Notes: a model not told the origin generated them from the sequence alone. Positions 36,444-46,638 are shown, counted from the first letter of the stretch. The stretch is 64,000 nucleotides of DNA from DASRAA01 sp963814165 (GCA_963814165.1 CAWFBW010000017.1:124001-188000); one strand, 5' to 3'. Numbers and translations are program-made.

Positions 36444-36524
36444 GGCTCATTATGGCCCTCGCGGCGGAAGGACTCAAAGCCCGCATTGCGTCACCCTCGC
36501 CTTTCGCTTTACCATCGCCCCATC

Positions 36525-37580
36525 GTGGTTTTTCCCAAAGACAGCCTGGATCGCGAGCGCATCGTCTCGGCGGCGCCGCTGGATGACGATGCGTCGTTCG
36601 AGCTGAAGCTGCGTCCGCAGCGGCTGCGCGAATTCATCGGGCAGGACAAAGTCAAGAACAACCTCGAAATCGCCATTCAGGCGGCGAAGTCGCGCGGCGA
36701 GGCGCTGGACCATGTGTTGCTCTACGGGCCTCCGGGGCTGGGTAAGACGACGCTGGCCAACATCATTGCCAATGAGCTGGGTGCGCCGTTTCAGCAGACC
36801 TCGGGCCCGACGCTGCAAATCAAGGGCGACCTGACGGCTATCCTCACCAACCTGCGCGACAAGCAGGTGCTCTTCATCGACGAAGTGCACCGCATGCAGC
36901 CCGCGCTGGAAGAGCTGCTGTACTCGGCGCTGGAAGATTACAAGCTCGACATCATCATCGGACAGGGGCCGTCGGCGCGCACCCACACCATGGAGGTGAG
37001 GCCGTTCACCTTCATCGGAGCGACCACGCGCGCGGGGCTGCTGTCGGCGCCGCTGCGCTCGCGCTTCGGCATCGTGCTGCGGCTGGAGTTCTACACCCAC
37101 GCTGACCTGAAGATCATTCTGGAGCGCTCGGCGGAGATTCTCGGCGTCGAGATCGACGAGCCCGCGGCGACGGAGATCGCGTCGCGCTGCCGCGGCACAC
37201 CGCGCATCGCCAACCGGCTGCTCCGCCGGGTGCGCGACTACGCGCAGGTGAAGGGCACGGGAAAGATCGACAAGCCCACGGCACAGGCCGCACTGGAGAT
37301 GCTTGAGGTTGATCGCCACGGCTTCGATGAGATTGACCGCAAGCTGCTGCTGACGATTATTGAGAAATACCTGGGCGGGCCGGTGGGGTTGAACACGCTG
37401 GCGGCATCGCTGGCCGAGGAAGCCGACGCGATCGAGGAGATCTACGAGCCGTTTCTGATCCAGATCGGTTTCCTGGATCGCACACCGCGCGGGCGCGTGG
37501 CGACGCACCTCGCGTATCAGCACTTCGGCATCAAGCGTCCGGGAACGGCGACTACGGCGGGGCAGGACACTTTGTTCTGA
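36525..37580 (+). CDS. ruvB: Holliday junction branch-migration helicase RuvB
   Basis: RuvB is the AAA+ motor that drives Holliday junction migration with RuvA. It is about 351 residues with the start at GTG 36525 (MVFPKDSLDRERIVS), close to the usual 330-350. Walker A is YGPPGLGKTTLA, Walker B VLFIDEVHRM, and sensor 1 FTFIGATTRAG with the arginine-finger region APLRSRFGI. The C-terminal winged helix ends RVATHLAYQHFG. A frame continuing upstream to 36309 overlaps the divergent exonuclease gene and is not conserved. ruvA and ruvC are not adjacent. Confidence 0.95.
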   Translation: MVFPKDSLDRERIVSAAPLDDDASFELKLRPQRLREFIGQDKVKNNLEIAIQAAKSRGEALDHVLLYGPPGLGKTTLANIIANELGAPFQQTSGPTLQIKGDLTAILTNLRDKQVLFIDEVHRMQPALEELLYSALEDYKLDIIIGQGPSARTHTMEVRPFTFIGATTRAGLLSAPLRSRFGIVLRLEFYTHADLKIILERSAEILGVEIDEPAATEIASRCRGTPRIANRLLRRVRDYAQVKGTGKIDKPTAQAALEMLEVDRHGFDEIDRKLLLTIIEKYLGGPVGLNTLAASLAEEADAIEEIYEPFLIQIGFLDRTPRGRVATHLAYQHFGIKRPGTATTAGQDTLF

Positions 37581-37673
37581 AGGTCAGTAGTGTCTGTGGC
37601 ACCAGATACAATGTCCATATACATCCGACGCACCATTTCCCTCATCCAATAACCAACCCAAGGAGAACTTTGC

Positions 37674-38426
37674 ATGGCTGACCTGATGAAGACTTCCAAC
37701 CCGGCGCTGGGCCAGAACACATTTCGTGACCTCGCGGGCGCCACCGGCGACTCGATGACCATCTCGGGAGCGGTGAACAAGGCCGGCATCCTGATGCTTT
37801 TGTGCGTGGCATCGGCGGCCTGGACGTGGAACCGCTTTTTCGCCACCGGGGACCCCGCGTCGGTTGCGCCCATGCTTGTAGTCGGCGGCATCGGCGGATT
37901 CATTCTGGCGCTGGTTACCATCTTCAAGAAGGAGTGGGCAGGCGTCACCGCTCCGCTCTACGCGCTGGCCGAAGGCGCGCTGCTGGGCGGCATCTCGGCT
38001 ATGTTCGAGATGAAGTACAAAGGCATCGCCATCCAGGCCGTGATGCTGACATTCGGCACGCTGGTGGCCATGCTGCTGGTGTACCGCAGCGGGCTCATCA
38101 AGGTGAACGAGAAGTTCCGCATCGGCGTATTTGCGGCGACGGGCGGTATCGCGCTGTTCTACCTGGCGCAGTTCGTGCTCGGCTTCTTCGGCATCACCTT
38201 TCATGCCGTGAACAGCTCCAGCCCCATCGGCATCGGATTCAGCCTGCTGGTGGTGGGCATAGCGGCGCTCAACTTGGTGCTCGACTTCGACCTCATCGAG
38301 CAGGGCGCGCGCTACAACGCTCCCAAATACATGGAGTGGTACAGCGCCTTCGCGCTGATGGTCACGCTGGTGTGGCTGTATCTGGAGATGCTGCGCCTGC
38401 TGACCAAGCTGCGCGGTCGCGACTAA
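37674..38426 (+). CDS. Bax inhibitor-1/YccA family membrane protein
   Basis: This is a 250-residue inner-membrane protein with seven predicted helices, of the BI-1/YbhL-YccA superfamily (the U-shaped YvbI-like Bax inhibitor 1 type). Typical pieces are the N-terminal NPALGQNTF, the first helix LMLLCVASAAWTW and the last helices ending WYSAFALMVTLVWLYLEMLR. The C-terminal tail is basic. BI-1 proteins may leak calcium or regulate FtsH; the role here is unknown. AAGGAGAACTTTGC precedes the ATG. It is monocistronic with a strong terminator. Confidence 0.88.
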   Translation: MADLMKTSNPALGQNTFRDLAGATGDSMTISGAVNKAGILMLLCVASAAWTWNRFFATGDPASVAPMLVVGGIGGFILALVTIFKKEWAGVTAPLYALAEGALLGGISAMFEMKYKGIAIQAVMLTFGTLVAMLLVYRSGLIKVNEKFRIGVFAATGGIALFYLAQFVLGFFGITFHAVNSSSPIGIGFSLLVVGIAALNLVLDFDLIEQGARYNAPKYMEWYSAFALMVTLVWLYLEMLRLLTKLRGRD

Positions 38427-38445
38427 GGCAGTCTGATTTTTCCGT

Positions 38446-38475
38446 GAAGGCCCCGCATTTTTGCGGGGCTTTTTA
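38446..38475. terminator. Bidirectional Rho-independent terminator
   Basis: GCCCCGC and GCGGGGC form a 7-bp stem around ATTTTT, followed by TTTTT on the plus strand, between the convergent BI-1 and hydrolase genes. Confidence 0.9.
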
Positions 38476-38501
38476 AATCCGTGGTTGCTTTTGCCCGTTC
38501 G

Positions 38502-39371
38502 TTACTCCCGAAAGAATTTGATCAGCGCGGCATTCACCGCCTCAGGCTCTTCGTGTTGCAGCCAGTGCGTGGCCCCTGGGAGGTACGTCAGCTCGGCGGA
38601 GTCGCAGTACTTCACGCTCTGCTGCGCCATTTCCGGCAACAGGAACATGTCGCGCAGGCCCCACAGGATGCGCGTGGGTACATGCACCTGCATGTCACGT
38701 GGCAGCGGCGGTTTGGCGCGGAAGAATGCGCGATACCAATTGAGCATCGCTGTCACCGCGCCGGGGTTTGACCAAGCTTTGCGATATTGATCGAGGTCTT
38801 CGGGCGTAAACGTCCCGGGACGACTGCTGGCCACCAGAGCCTTCGCGCCTTGGGCGAAGTTGTTGGATGAGAATCGCCACTCCGGCAGTCGCGGTAACTG
38901 AAAGAACGCCATGTACCAACTGCGCAGCATCTGGCGCGGATTGCTGCGGACCGTGCGCATGAATACGGCGGGATGCGGCACGTTGAGAATGGTCAGCTTG
39001 TTGACCCGGTGCGGATGTTGCAGCGCCGTGGCCCACGCCACCGCCGCGCCCCAATCATGTCCGGCGAGAAAAAACTTCTCGCGCCCCAACTGATCGGCGA
39101 TCGCGATCACGTCCGCCACCAAATTGCCGACCGCGTAATCCGCAATGTCCGGCGGCTTGCTGCTCACGTTGTAGCCGCGCTGGTCGGGCGCGACCACGCG
39201 ATAGCCGGCCGCCGCGAGCGGGCCGATCTGCCGGTGCCACGAGTACCAGAACTCGGGAAAGCCGTGCAGCAGGATGACCAGGGGACCGTCGTTCGGCCCG
39301 GCAGCGACGGCGTGTAAACGCACTCCATTATTCTCGAACCACAAGTCTTCAAGCTCGGGCAACGCAGGCAT
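38502..39371 (-). CDS. Alpha/beta hydrolase, epoxide-hydrolase-like
   Basis: This is a 289-residue soluble alpha/beta hydrolase of the epoxide hydrolase/haloalkane dehalogenase group. The oxyanion motif is LLHGFPEFWYSWH, the nucleophile is Asp in LAGHDWGAAVAWA, and the His is in GATHWLQHEEPEAVN. The two ring-opening tyrosines of epoxide hydrolases are likely in the cap region (NWYRAFFR) but cannot be fixed by eye. The start at 39371 (MPALPELEDLWFE) is used because the family N-terminus begins there; a longer frame to 39533 crosses the divergent gene. Substrate unknown. Confidence 0.88.
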   Translation of the reverse strand: MPALPELEDLWFENNGVRLHAVAAGPNDGPLVILLHGFPEFWYSWHRQIGPLAAAGYRVVAPDQRGYNVSSKPPDIADYAVGNLVADVIAIADQLGREKFFLAGHDWGAAVAWATALQHPHRVNKLTILNVPHPAVFMRTVRSNPRQMLRSWYMAFFQLPRLPEWRFSSNNFAQGAKALVASSRPGTFTPEDLDQYRKAWSNPGAVTAMLNWYRAFFRAKPPLPRDMQVHVPTRILWGLRDMFLLPEMAQQSVKYCDSAELTYLPGATHWLQHEEPEAVNAALIKFFRE

Positions 39372-39580
39372 GCTGATTATCTTACGTAGTCTCGCAAGTG
39401 CCGGATATCCGCGCAGCGCTTCGGCTCGTGCGACTTTCGCGCCTTCTAAGCATCTCGATGTAAAGTAGAACCACGGAGCTGCAATCGTCCCGGCTCCAAC
39501 AGCGCAGCACGCACGGAACGCCTGTGCCCCCAACTCATCGGCGCGCGACGACGGAGCGGAACGGCACTACTCGAATTTGC

Positions 39581-40824
<1,244 letters not shown>

Positions 40825-40828
<4 letters not shown>

Positions 40829-42078
40829 ACCGCATCAGCGTCCGCGAGATTTTGGCGATGGCGTTCTCTTCGGTGTGGACGCATCGATTTCGCTCCGGAC
40901 TTACGATTCTTGGCATCGTCATCGGGATCACGACCGTGGTGACCGTGGCATCTCTGCTGGCGGGGCTGCGTGGCAGCATCGTGGAGTTCTTCGAGGAGTT
41001 CGGGCCGAACAGCATTTTTGTCGCGCGGGTCAGTGGCGACCCGAGTGGACGCGGCGCTGCGCCGAAAGAGTTGAAGCGACGGCCGCTGACTCCCGAGGAT
41101 GCGGAGTATCTCAAGAACGTGGTGCGCACCATCGACGACGTCGGGGTCTCGCTCTTCTACTTGCCGCCAGCGGGCAGCTTCCTGACGGCGAAGATTGGGA
41201 GCTTCGAGACGGAGAACATCTCCATTTCAGGCGCGTCGGCCAACCTTTTGGAAATTGCGCCGCGCGAGCTTCGCGCCGGACGCTACTTTACCGCGCAGGA
41301 AGATAAGCGCGCGGCCAAGGTGGCCATCATCGGCTCCAGCCTGGCGGACGCGCTGTTTCCCAACGGCAACGGAGTGGGCGAAACCGTGCTGATCGATGGC
41401 GCGCCCTACATCATCATCGGCATCTACGCCCCCGCCAAGGGCGGCTTCTTCGGCGAGAACGGATTTGACCGGCAGGTGCTCATCCCGCTGCAGACGGCGC
41501 GCATGCGGTATCCGCAATCGACGAACTTCTTTCTGACGGCGAAGGCGAAGCCCGGCCAGCGCGAAGATGCGGTCGAGGAAATCCGCGCTGCCATGCGCAA
41601 GCTACGCCAGGTGCCAGAGGGCGCCGATGACGATTTCACGCTGTCCACCGCCGACTCCATTATCAAGAGCTTCGATCAGGTCACGGGAATGATCATCGGC
41701 ATCTCAGTGGCGATCTCGAGCATCGGCCTGCTTGTGGGCGGTATCGGCGTGATGAACATCATGCTAGTCTCGGTGACCGAGCGCACCCGCGAGATCGGCA
41801 TACGCAAGGCCATGGGCGCGCGACGGTTTGACGTGGTCCTGCAGTTTCTTGCCGAAGCGGTAGCCCTCACTGGCGTGGGCGGCGTGCTTGGCATTCTGTT
41901 CTCGATTCTGATTACGTTTCTGCTAAGCCTCGCCCTGCCCGCCTTGCGTCCCGAGGTCCCGCTGTGGGCGGTCTCGACCGGCTTTTTTGCCTCCGTTGCT
42001 ATCGGCGTGTTCTTCGGAGTATGGCCCGCGGTGCAGGCGGCAAGGCTCGATCCGGTGACGGCGCTAAGGTACGAATAA
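40825..42078 (+). CDS. ABC transporter permease, FtsX/MacB type (second of two)
   Basis: This 417-residue protein is a paralogue of the preceding gene with the same layout: N-terminal helix (RSGLTILGIVIGITTVVTVA), periplasmic MacB core, and FtsX domain with VSVTERTREIGIRKAMGAR. It ends AVQAARLDPVTALRYE. Start and preceding stop overlap as ATGA, so the two permeases are made together and probably form a heterodimer. The cognate ATPase must be encoded elsewhere. The substrate is unknown; macrolides, lipoproteins and peptides are known for the family. Confidence 0.9.
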
Positions 42079-42109
42079 GCAAGGTCGGGCAAAACCAAAA
42101 TAGCACTGC

Positions 42110-42145
42110 ATTTACACTAGCCACTGGCCACCAGCCACTGACCAC
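42110..42145. repeat. CAGT/CCACT-type satellite copy
   Basis: This is a short degenerate array of GCCACTGGCCACC-like words just upstream of ispE. It is one of several in the window: 43145-43235, 43313-43345, 45883-45980, 47128-47215, 58434-58490, 62228-62265 and 63197-63228. Confidence 0.6.
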
Positions 42146-42150
42146 TTCCC

Positions 42151-43194
42151 GTGTCCATCTCCATTCGCTCCTTCGCGAAGATCAACCTCGGCCTGAAGAT
42201 CGGGCCGCCCCGCCGTGACGGCTTTCACGAACTGCGTACGATTTACCAGACCATCGCCCTCCATGATGTGGTGAGGGTCGAGGTCGAGGCTGGCGAAAGA
42301 ATCGAGATTCGTTGCGACGATCCGCGTGTGCCCTGCGACGCGACCAATACTTGCTACAAGATCGCCGAGCGGGCACTAAAGACAGTGGGCAGAAGCGGCA
42401 AGGTCATCATCACCATCGAGAAGCAACTCCCGGTGCAGGGAGGCATGGGCGCCGCGTCGTCAAACGCCGTGGCAGCGATGTTTGGTCTGGAGCGCGCACT
42501 CGGCATCAGTCTCACCGAGCAGGACAAGCACCGCATTGCCGCTGAGGTAGGGAGTGATCTGAACCTGTTCCTTATCGGCGGTACCGTCCTCGGCGTCGAT
42601 CGCGGGCAGGAGGTCCATGCCCTGCAAGACCTTCCGGAGCTCCCGCTGGTCGTGGTCACGCCAGCCGTCGGGGTTTCCACGCCGAAAGCTTTCGCCCAAT
42701 GGGACGCTCTGATCGCGGCGGAATCGTCTCCAAACGGCGCGTTGACCACTCCCGCCGCCACAGGTACAATTAAAAAGCTCGACCAAGCGGAGTACCCTTG
42801 GTTGAGTGACAGTTACCGTTCGCAGGCTTGGTCTGCGGATGGGCCAGCATCCGGTGTTCCCGCGTTGGGCGGGGACCGGGCCGAGACACCTCTTCTCGAC
42901 CTTGTCCGAACCGGGATTGAGAACGACTTCGAACGCGTCGTCTTTCCTGAATATCCCGAGTTGTGTGAGGTTAAGAGTATTTTGCAGCGTGAAGGCGCGC
43001 GTTTTGCGTCGCTTTCCGGCTCCGGCTCGACCCTGTATGGCCTGTTCGACTCGGCGAGCGAGGCGGAAGCCGCAGCCGAACGCATGCGAGCGGCAGGGCA
43101 CGTGGCTGTTGCGACGAGAACGGTGACGCGGGCTGAGTACTGGAAGGCTGTTGCCAGTAGTCAGTCGCCAGTTGCCAGTGAAGAAGGCTTTTGA
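42151..43194 (+). CDS. ispE: 4-diphosphocytidyl-2-C-methyl-D-erythritol kinase
   Basis: IspE phosphorylates CDP-methylerythritol in the non-mevalonate isoprenoid pathway. The protein is 347 residues, longer than the usual 280-320. The GHMP-kinase ATP motif is PVQGGMGAASSNAVAAMFG, the N-terminal landmark FAKINLGLKIGPPRRDGFHE, and the C-terminal motif SLSGSGSTLYGLF. An insert of about 45 residues (around 205-250) precedes NDFERVVFPEYPEL. The last 15 residues (VASSQSPVASEEG) read through a copy of the intergenic CAGT satellite, which has supplied the stop codon. The start is GTG at 42151. The gene precedes tRNA-Gln and prs. Confidence 0.93.
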   Translation: MSISIRSFAKINLGLKIGPPRRDGFHELRTIYQTIALHDVVRVEVEAGERIEIRCDDPRVPCDATNTCYKIAERALKTVGRSGKVIITIEKQLPVQGGMGAASSNAVAAMFGLERALGISLTEQDKHRIAAEVGSDLNLFLIGGTVLGVDRGQEVHALQDLPELPLVVVTPAVGVSTPKAFAQWDALIAAESSPNGALTTPAATGTIKKLDQAEYPWLSDSYRSQAWSADGPASGVPALGGDRAETPLLDLVRTGIENDFERVVFPEYPELCEVKSILQREGARFASLSGSGSTLYGLFDSASEAEAAAERMRAAGHVAVATRTVTRAEYWKAVASSQSPVASEEGF

Positions 43195-43235
43195 AGTTTT
43201 CACTGACAACTGGGAACTGATACCTGACAACTGTT
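43145..43235. repeat. CAGT-type satellite at the ispE 3' end
   Basis: Repeated words such as GTTGCCAGTAGTCAGTC and GCCAGTTGCCAGTG are followed by an inverted run (CACTGACAACTGGGAACTGA). The first half is translated as the C-terminus of IspE. Confidence 0.7.
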
Positions 43236-43238
43236 TTT

Positions 43239-43312
43239 TGGGCGGTCGTCTAATGGTAGGACAGTGCCCTTTGGAGGCACTTGTCTAGGTTCGAATCCTA
43301 GCCGCCCAGCCA
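43239..43312 (+). tRNA. tRNA-Gln(TTG)
   Basis: This is a complete cloverleaf. The acceptor stem TGGGCGG pairs with CCGCCCA, the D-arm contains TCTAATGGTAGGA, the anticodon loop is CTTTGGA with anticodon TTG, and the T-arm contains GGTTCGAATCC. CCA is encoded (43310-43312). It lies between ispE and prs. Confidence 0.96.
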
Positions 43313-43439
43313 GATTAGTTGCCAGTTGCCAGTGGTCAGTCGTCAGTACGGATTGACCAGGTTCGCGAAGTCAGAAGTTTGAGAGCGAAAAGCGAATCGC
43401 CAGCTACCAGTAAACAGTTACGCAGTTTCATTACCCGGC

Positions 43440-44555
43440 ATGGAATCAAACCAGGTTTTGCGGGGTGTGGAGACGATGGAAGCAGCAGGGATAAAAACCG
43501 GCGCAGTTCAAGCAGCGGCCGCCGTGAGCGAAGCCGCTTCGGCAGTCGCGCAGCCAGTGGACAAGAAGCAGCAGACGGCGACCGAGCCCAAGCCGAAGCA
43601 GATACGGCAGCGCACGGAAGACAAGTGGAAGGTTTTTTCCGGTACTGCCAATGATGCACTCGCAAAAGAAGTTTGCGAGAAGCTGGGTATGCCGCTGGGG
43701 CAGACGGATATTAAGCGCTTCTCCGACGGCGAGACCTACGTGCAGATTCTTGAGAACGTGCGTGGCGCCGACGTTTTCCTGGTGCAACCCACGTGCGATC
43801 CGGTGGACCTGCACCTGATGCAACTGCTGCTGCTGATTGATGCTCTCAAGCGCGCTTCGGCGCGGCGCATCACGGTCGTGATTCCGTATTTTGGCTACGC
43901 CCGGCAAGACCGTAAGGACAAGCCACGTGTGCCGATCAGTTCGAAGCTGGTGGCTGACCTCCTGACGACCGCAGGGGCCGACCGCGCACTGGTTGTGGAT
44001 TTACACGCGCCGCAGATTCAGGGCTTTTTCAACATTCCGGTGGACCATCTCTTCGCGTCGCCGGTGCTGGTAGGTCATTTCAGGGACTTGAAGCTTCCGG
44101 ACCTGACTGTAGTTTCGCCGGATGCAGGCGGCGTGGAGCGCGCGCGCTTTTTCGCCAAGAAAATGGAATCGGCACTGGCCATTGTGGACAAGCGCCGCAC
44201 GAACATGAACGTGACCGAGGTGATGCACGTGATCGGCGATGTGGAAGGCCGCACCTGCGTCATTCTCGACGACATTATCGACACCGCCGGAACGCTGGTG
44301 AAGACCTGTGAGGCGTTGCTTAATGCGGGTGCGAAAGAAGTGTATGCCTGCGCGACGCATCCTGTGCTGTCAGGCCCGGCCATCGAGAGGATTTCGCAAT
44401 CGGGGTTGGTCAAGGTTGTGGTGACCAACACCATCCCGCTGACCGAGGCGGGCCGCAACGAACCCAAGATCGAGCAGTTGTCGATCGCGGGACTTATCGC
44501 GGCGGCCATCGAGTCGATTCACGAAGAGTCGTCGGTCAGCAGACTGTTTTTGTAA
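43440..44555 (+). CDS. prs: Ribose-phosphate pyrophosphokinase
   Basis: This enzyme makes PRPP from ribose-5-phosphate and ATP for nucleotide, histidine and tryptophan synthesis. The core (from about residue 62) has the class I landmarks KRFSDGETYVQILENVRG, PYFGYARQDRK, HAPQIQGFFNIPVDHL and the PRPP loop VILDDIIDTAGTLVK. The reading frame adds about 60 N-terminal residues rich in Ala, Gln and Lys beyond the usual 315. True starts could be ATG 43440 or 43476, and no strong ribosome-binding site decides between them. It is followed by ctc, pth and ribosomal genes on the same strand, 13 bases from ctc. Confidence 0.94.
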   Translation: MESNQVLRGVETMEAAGIKTGAVQAAAAVSEAASAVAQPVDKKQQTATEPKPKQIRQRTEDKWKVFSGTANDALAKEVCEKLGMPLGQTDIKRFSDGETYVQILENVRGADVFLVQPTCDPVDLHLMQLLLLIDALKRASARRITVVIPYFGYARQDRKDKPRVPISSKLVADLLTTAGADRALVVDLHAPQIQGFFNIPVDHLFASPVLVGHFRDLKLPDLTVVSPDAGGVERARFFAKKMESALAIVDKRRTNMNVTEVMHVIGDVEGRTCVILDDIIDTAGTLVKTCEALLNAGAKEVYACATHPVLSGPAIERISQSGLVKVVVTNTIPLTEAGRNEPKIEQLSIAGLIAAAIESIHEESSVSRLFL

Positions 44556-44568
44556 AGGAAACGACATT

Positions 44569-45297
44569 ATGGCTACAGCGACACAAGACAAGAACATCGA
44601 AACCAAACCGCGTCAGGGCGGCAATAAGAACGATGCCCGCCGCCTGCGCCGCGAAGGACAAATTCCGGCCGTGCTCTACGGAGCGGGCCTCGAACCCATC
44701 ACCATTTCCGTCGATCCCAAGCAGATGAAGCGCATCCTGGGATCGGAGTCGGGACACAACTCCATTTTCGACCTGAGCGCCGGTGGCGACGCGGGCAAGG
44801 CGATGATCGTCGACTGGCAGGCTGACCCCGTCAAGGGCGCCCTGCTGCACGTTGACCTCAAGCGCATCGCCATGGACCAGTTGCTGCGAGTCAGCGTGCC
44901 GGTCGTGCTGAAGGGCGAGGCTCCTGGCGTGAAGATCCAGGGCGGCATCCTTGAGCAGATGATGCGCGAAGTCGAAATCGAGTGCTTGCCCGCCGACATT
45001 CCTGCCAACATCGAAGGCGATGTCAGCAAGCTTGCGTTTGGCGAGACCATCCGCGTATCGGATCTGCCGCGCCACGAAAAGATCAAGTTCATCACCGACG
45101 AGAACCAGGCGATTGCCCACGTGACCGCGGTGAAGGAAGTTGTAGTGGCTGCTCCGGTCGAGGGAGCCGAAGTCGCGGCGACGACTGCCGAGCCCGAAGT
45201 TATCAAGAAGGGCAAGCAGGAAGCCGAAGGCGAAGCTGCTGCCGGCGAAAAGGGCGACAAGGCCGAGAAGGCAGAGAAGTCCGAGAAGAAGAAGTAG
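44569..45297 (+). CDS. rplY: 50S ribosomal protein L25, CTC form
   Basis: This 5S rRNA-binding protein of the large subunit is in the long general-stress (CTC) form, 242 residues. The N-terminal L25 domain (NDARRLRREGQIPAVLYG; KGALLHVDLKRI) is followed by the beta-rich TL5-type domain (ECLPADIPANIEGDVSKLAF). A low-complexity Glu/Lys/Ala tail ends GEKGDKAEKAEKSEKKK. It starts 13 bases after prs with AAAGGAAACGAC upstream, and pth begins five bases after its stop. Confidence 0.95.
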   Translation: MATATQDKNIETKPRQGGNKNDARRLRREGQIPAVLYGAGLEPITISVDPKQMKRILGSESGHNSIFDLSAGGDAGKAMIVDWQADPVKGALLHVDLKRIAMDQLLRVSVPVVLKGEAPGVKIQGGILEQMMREVEIECLPADIPANIEGDVSKLAFGETIRVSDLPRHEKIKFITDENQAIAHVTAVKEVVVAAPVEGAEVAATTAEPEVIKKGKQEAEGEAAAGEKGDKAEKAEKSEKKK

Positions 45298-45302
45298 GCG
45301 GC

Positions 45303-45893
45303 GTGAAACTGATTGTCGGGCTCGGCAATCCGGGCATCGAGTACCAGTTCACGCCTCACAACCTGGGGTTTCTGGCGATCGATCGTATCGCCGAACAGTG
45401 CGGCGTGGTGGTGAACAATCGCCACTGCCGTGCCCAGACCGCGCGAGGCCGCATCGGCGACGAAGACGTCGTGCTGGCCAAGCCGGAAACCTACATGAAC
45501 CTGAGCGGCGTGTCGGTGCGCGAGTTGGTCGAGAAGTACGAAGCGCAGCCGGAGAGCGATCTGGTTCTGCTGTACGACGAGTTGGATCTGCCGTTCGGTT
45601 CAGTGCGGGTCAGGCCGCGAGGCCGCTCGGCAGGGCATAACGGAGTGGAGTCGGTGATCGGCGCCCTGGGTACGCAGGAGTTCACGCGTATTCGCATGGG
45701 AGTGGCGCCGGATTATCCGATCAGTGATGGCGCGAAGTATGTGCTGTCGCAGTTCAAGAAGGCGCAGTACCCGGTGGTTGACCAGGTACTGGATACGGCA
45801 GCCGAAGCGGCGAAGGTCATTCTCGCGGAAGGTGTACAGGCGGCGATGAACCGGTTTAACCGCAAGGCGGAGGAAGAAGCAGCTGGTAGCTAG
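45303..45893 (+). CDS. pth: Peptidyl-tRNA hydrolase
   Basis: This enzyme frees tRNA from peptidyl-tRNA that drops off the ribosome. The 196-residue protein starts with GTG at 45303 (MKLIVGLGNPGIEYQFTPHN), which places the family motif at the N-terminus. The catalytic His is in TPHNLGF. PETYMNLSG, LLYDELDLPFG and GRSAGHNGVESVIGALG are the remaining signatures. The longer frame upstream overlaps rplY and is not the product. It is co-transcribed with prs and rplY. The last codons touch a CAGT-type satellite. Confidence 0.95.
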   Translation: MKLIVGLGNPGIEYQFTPHNLGFLAIDRIAEQCGVVVNNRHCRAQTARGRIGDEDVVLAKPETYMNLSGVSVRELVEKYEAQPESDLVLLYDELDLPFGSVRVRPRGRSAGHNGVESVIGALGTQEFTRIRMGVAPDYPISDGAKYVLSQFKKAQYPVVDQVLDTAAEAAKVILAEGVQAAMNRFNRKAEEEAAGS

Positions 45894-45980
45894 TTACCGG
45901 TAGCTGGTAACTGGTGAAAGAAGTGATTTGAGAATCGAAGAGTTTCGGCGATCAGACTAGTGACCAGTCACCAGTTACCG
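45883..45980. repeat. CAGT-type satellite between pth and rpsF
   Basis: The array has GGTAGCTAGTTACCGG and GTAGCTGGTAACTGGTG words, then ACTAGTGACCAGTCACCAG and TTACCGATGGCC. The words are partly self-complementary, so the array can fold. Confidence 0.6.
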
Positions 45981-45999
45981 ATGGCCAGGAGAAAAACGA

Positions 46000-46428
46000 A
46001 TGCAACGTACTTACGAATTGATGTTTATCGTGCGTCCCGACATGACGGAAGAAGACCAGGACAAGCTCGTCGCCAACCTGGAGAGCCAGGTCGGAACGGC
46101 CGGCGGCACGGTGAAGAGCGTGGAACGCATGGGCAAACGCCGGTTGGCGTACCTGGTGCGCAAGTTCCAGGACGGCATTTACGTGCTGATGACTCTCGAA
46201 GGCGACGGCGCCATGGTAAAGGAAATCGAACGCCGCCTTCGTGTCACCGAGCCGGTGATCAAGTTCATCACCGTGCGTGTGGACGAAGAGCAGAAGCGCA
46301 TGGCCAAGATCAAGGCCCTTCGCGACAGCAAGGTACGCGGCAAGGGCACGCGCGCAGCGGCTGCGGAAGCAGCAGCGGCCGCGGCGGCACCGGCAGAGCC
46401 GGCGGAGTCAGCTCCGGCCAGCGCATAG
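46000..46428 (+). CDS. rpsF: 30S ribosomal protein S6
   Basis: S6 binds the central domain of 16S rRNA as a dimer with S18. The 142-residue protein has YELMFIVRPDMTEEDQDKL, MGKRRLAYLVRKFQDGIYVL and TEPVIKFITVRVDEEQ. An Ala-rich tail (AAAEAAAAAAAPAEPAES) extends beyond the usual 95-130 residues. AGGAGAAAAACGA precedes the ATG. rpsR and rplI follow, but a 300-base repeat block, rather than ssb, separates rpsF from rpsR. Confidence 0.96.
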   Translation: MQRTYELMFIVRPDMTEEDQDKLVANLESQVGTAGGTVKSVERMGKRRLAYLVRKFQDGIYVLMTLEGDGAMVKEIERRLRVTEPVIKFITVRVDEEQKRMAKIKALRDSKVRGKGTRAAAAEAAAAAAAPAEPAESAPASA

Positions 46429-46471
46429 TGCGAAGGTTGCTCCGGCAGGTTTGTATCAGGGCACGACTTTA

Positions 46472-46600
46472 GAGGCCGCTGAAAAAGCCCGAAATGCTCA
46501 CGCCTCGCGGACTAAAGTCCGCTCGGCAGGTCGAAAATAAACGGCTTAGACGCTGACCTAAAGGTCAGCTCTACCCAAAACCGCTTTTTTCAGCAGCCTC
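46472..46600. mobile_element. 129-bp palindromic MITE-like element inserted in a REP hairpin
   Basis: The terminal inverted repeats are GAGGCCGCTGAAAAAGC (left) and GCTTTTTTCAGCAGCCTC (right). Inside are GGACT-AA-AGTCC (46509-46520) and GCTGACCT-AA-AGGTCAGC (46552-46569). The element is flanked by TTTA on both sides (46468-46471 and 46601-46604). Removing it with one TTTA restores the palindrome GGCACGACTTTAGTCGTGCC. It has no coding capacity, so it would need a transposase in trans. Confidence 0.8.
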
Positions 46601-46638
46601 TTTAGTCGTGCCGGACCGCTGGCAGCAAGGGTTTGAAA

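Noticed and set aside
42755..42900. Repeat insertion inside ispE similar to selA
   Set aside because: The extra segment does not contain the hairpin ends or the CAAAA loop. It is more likely a lineage-specific protein insert.
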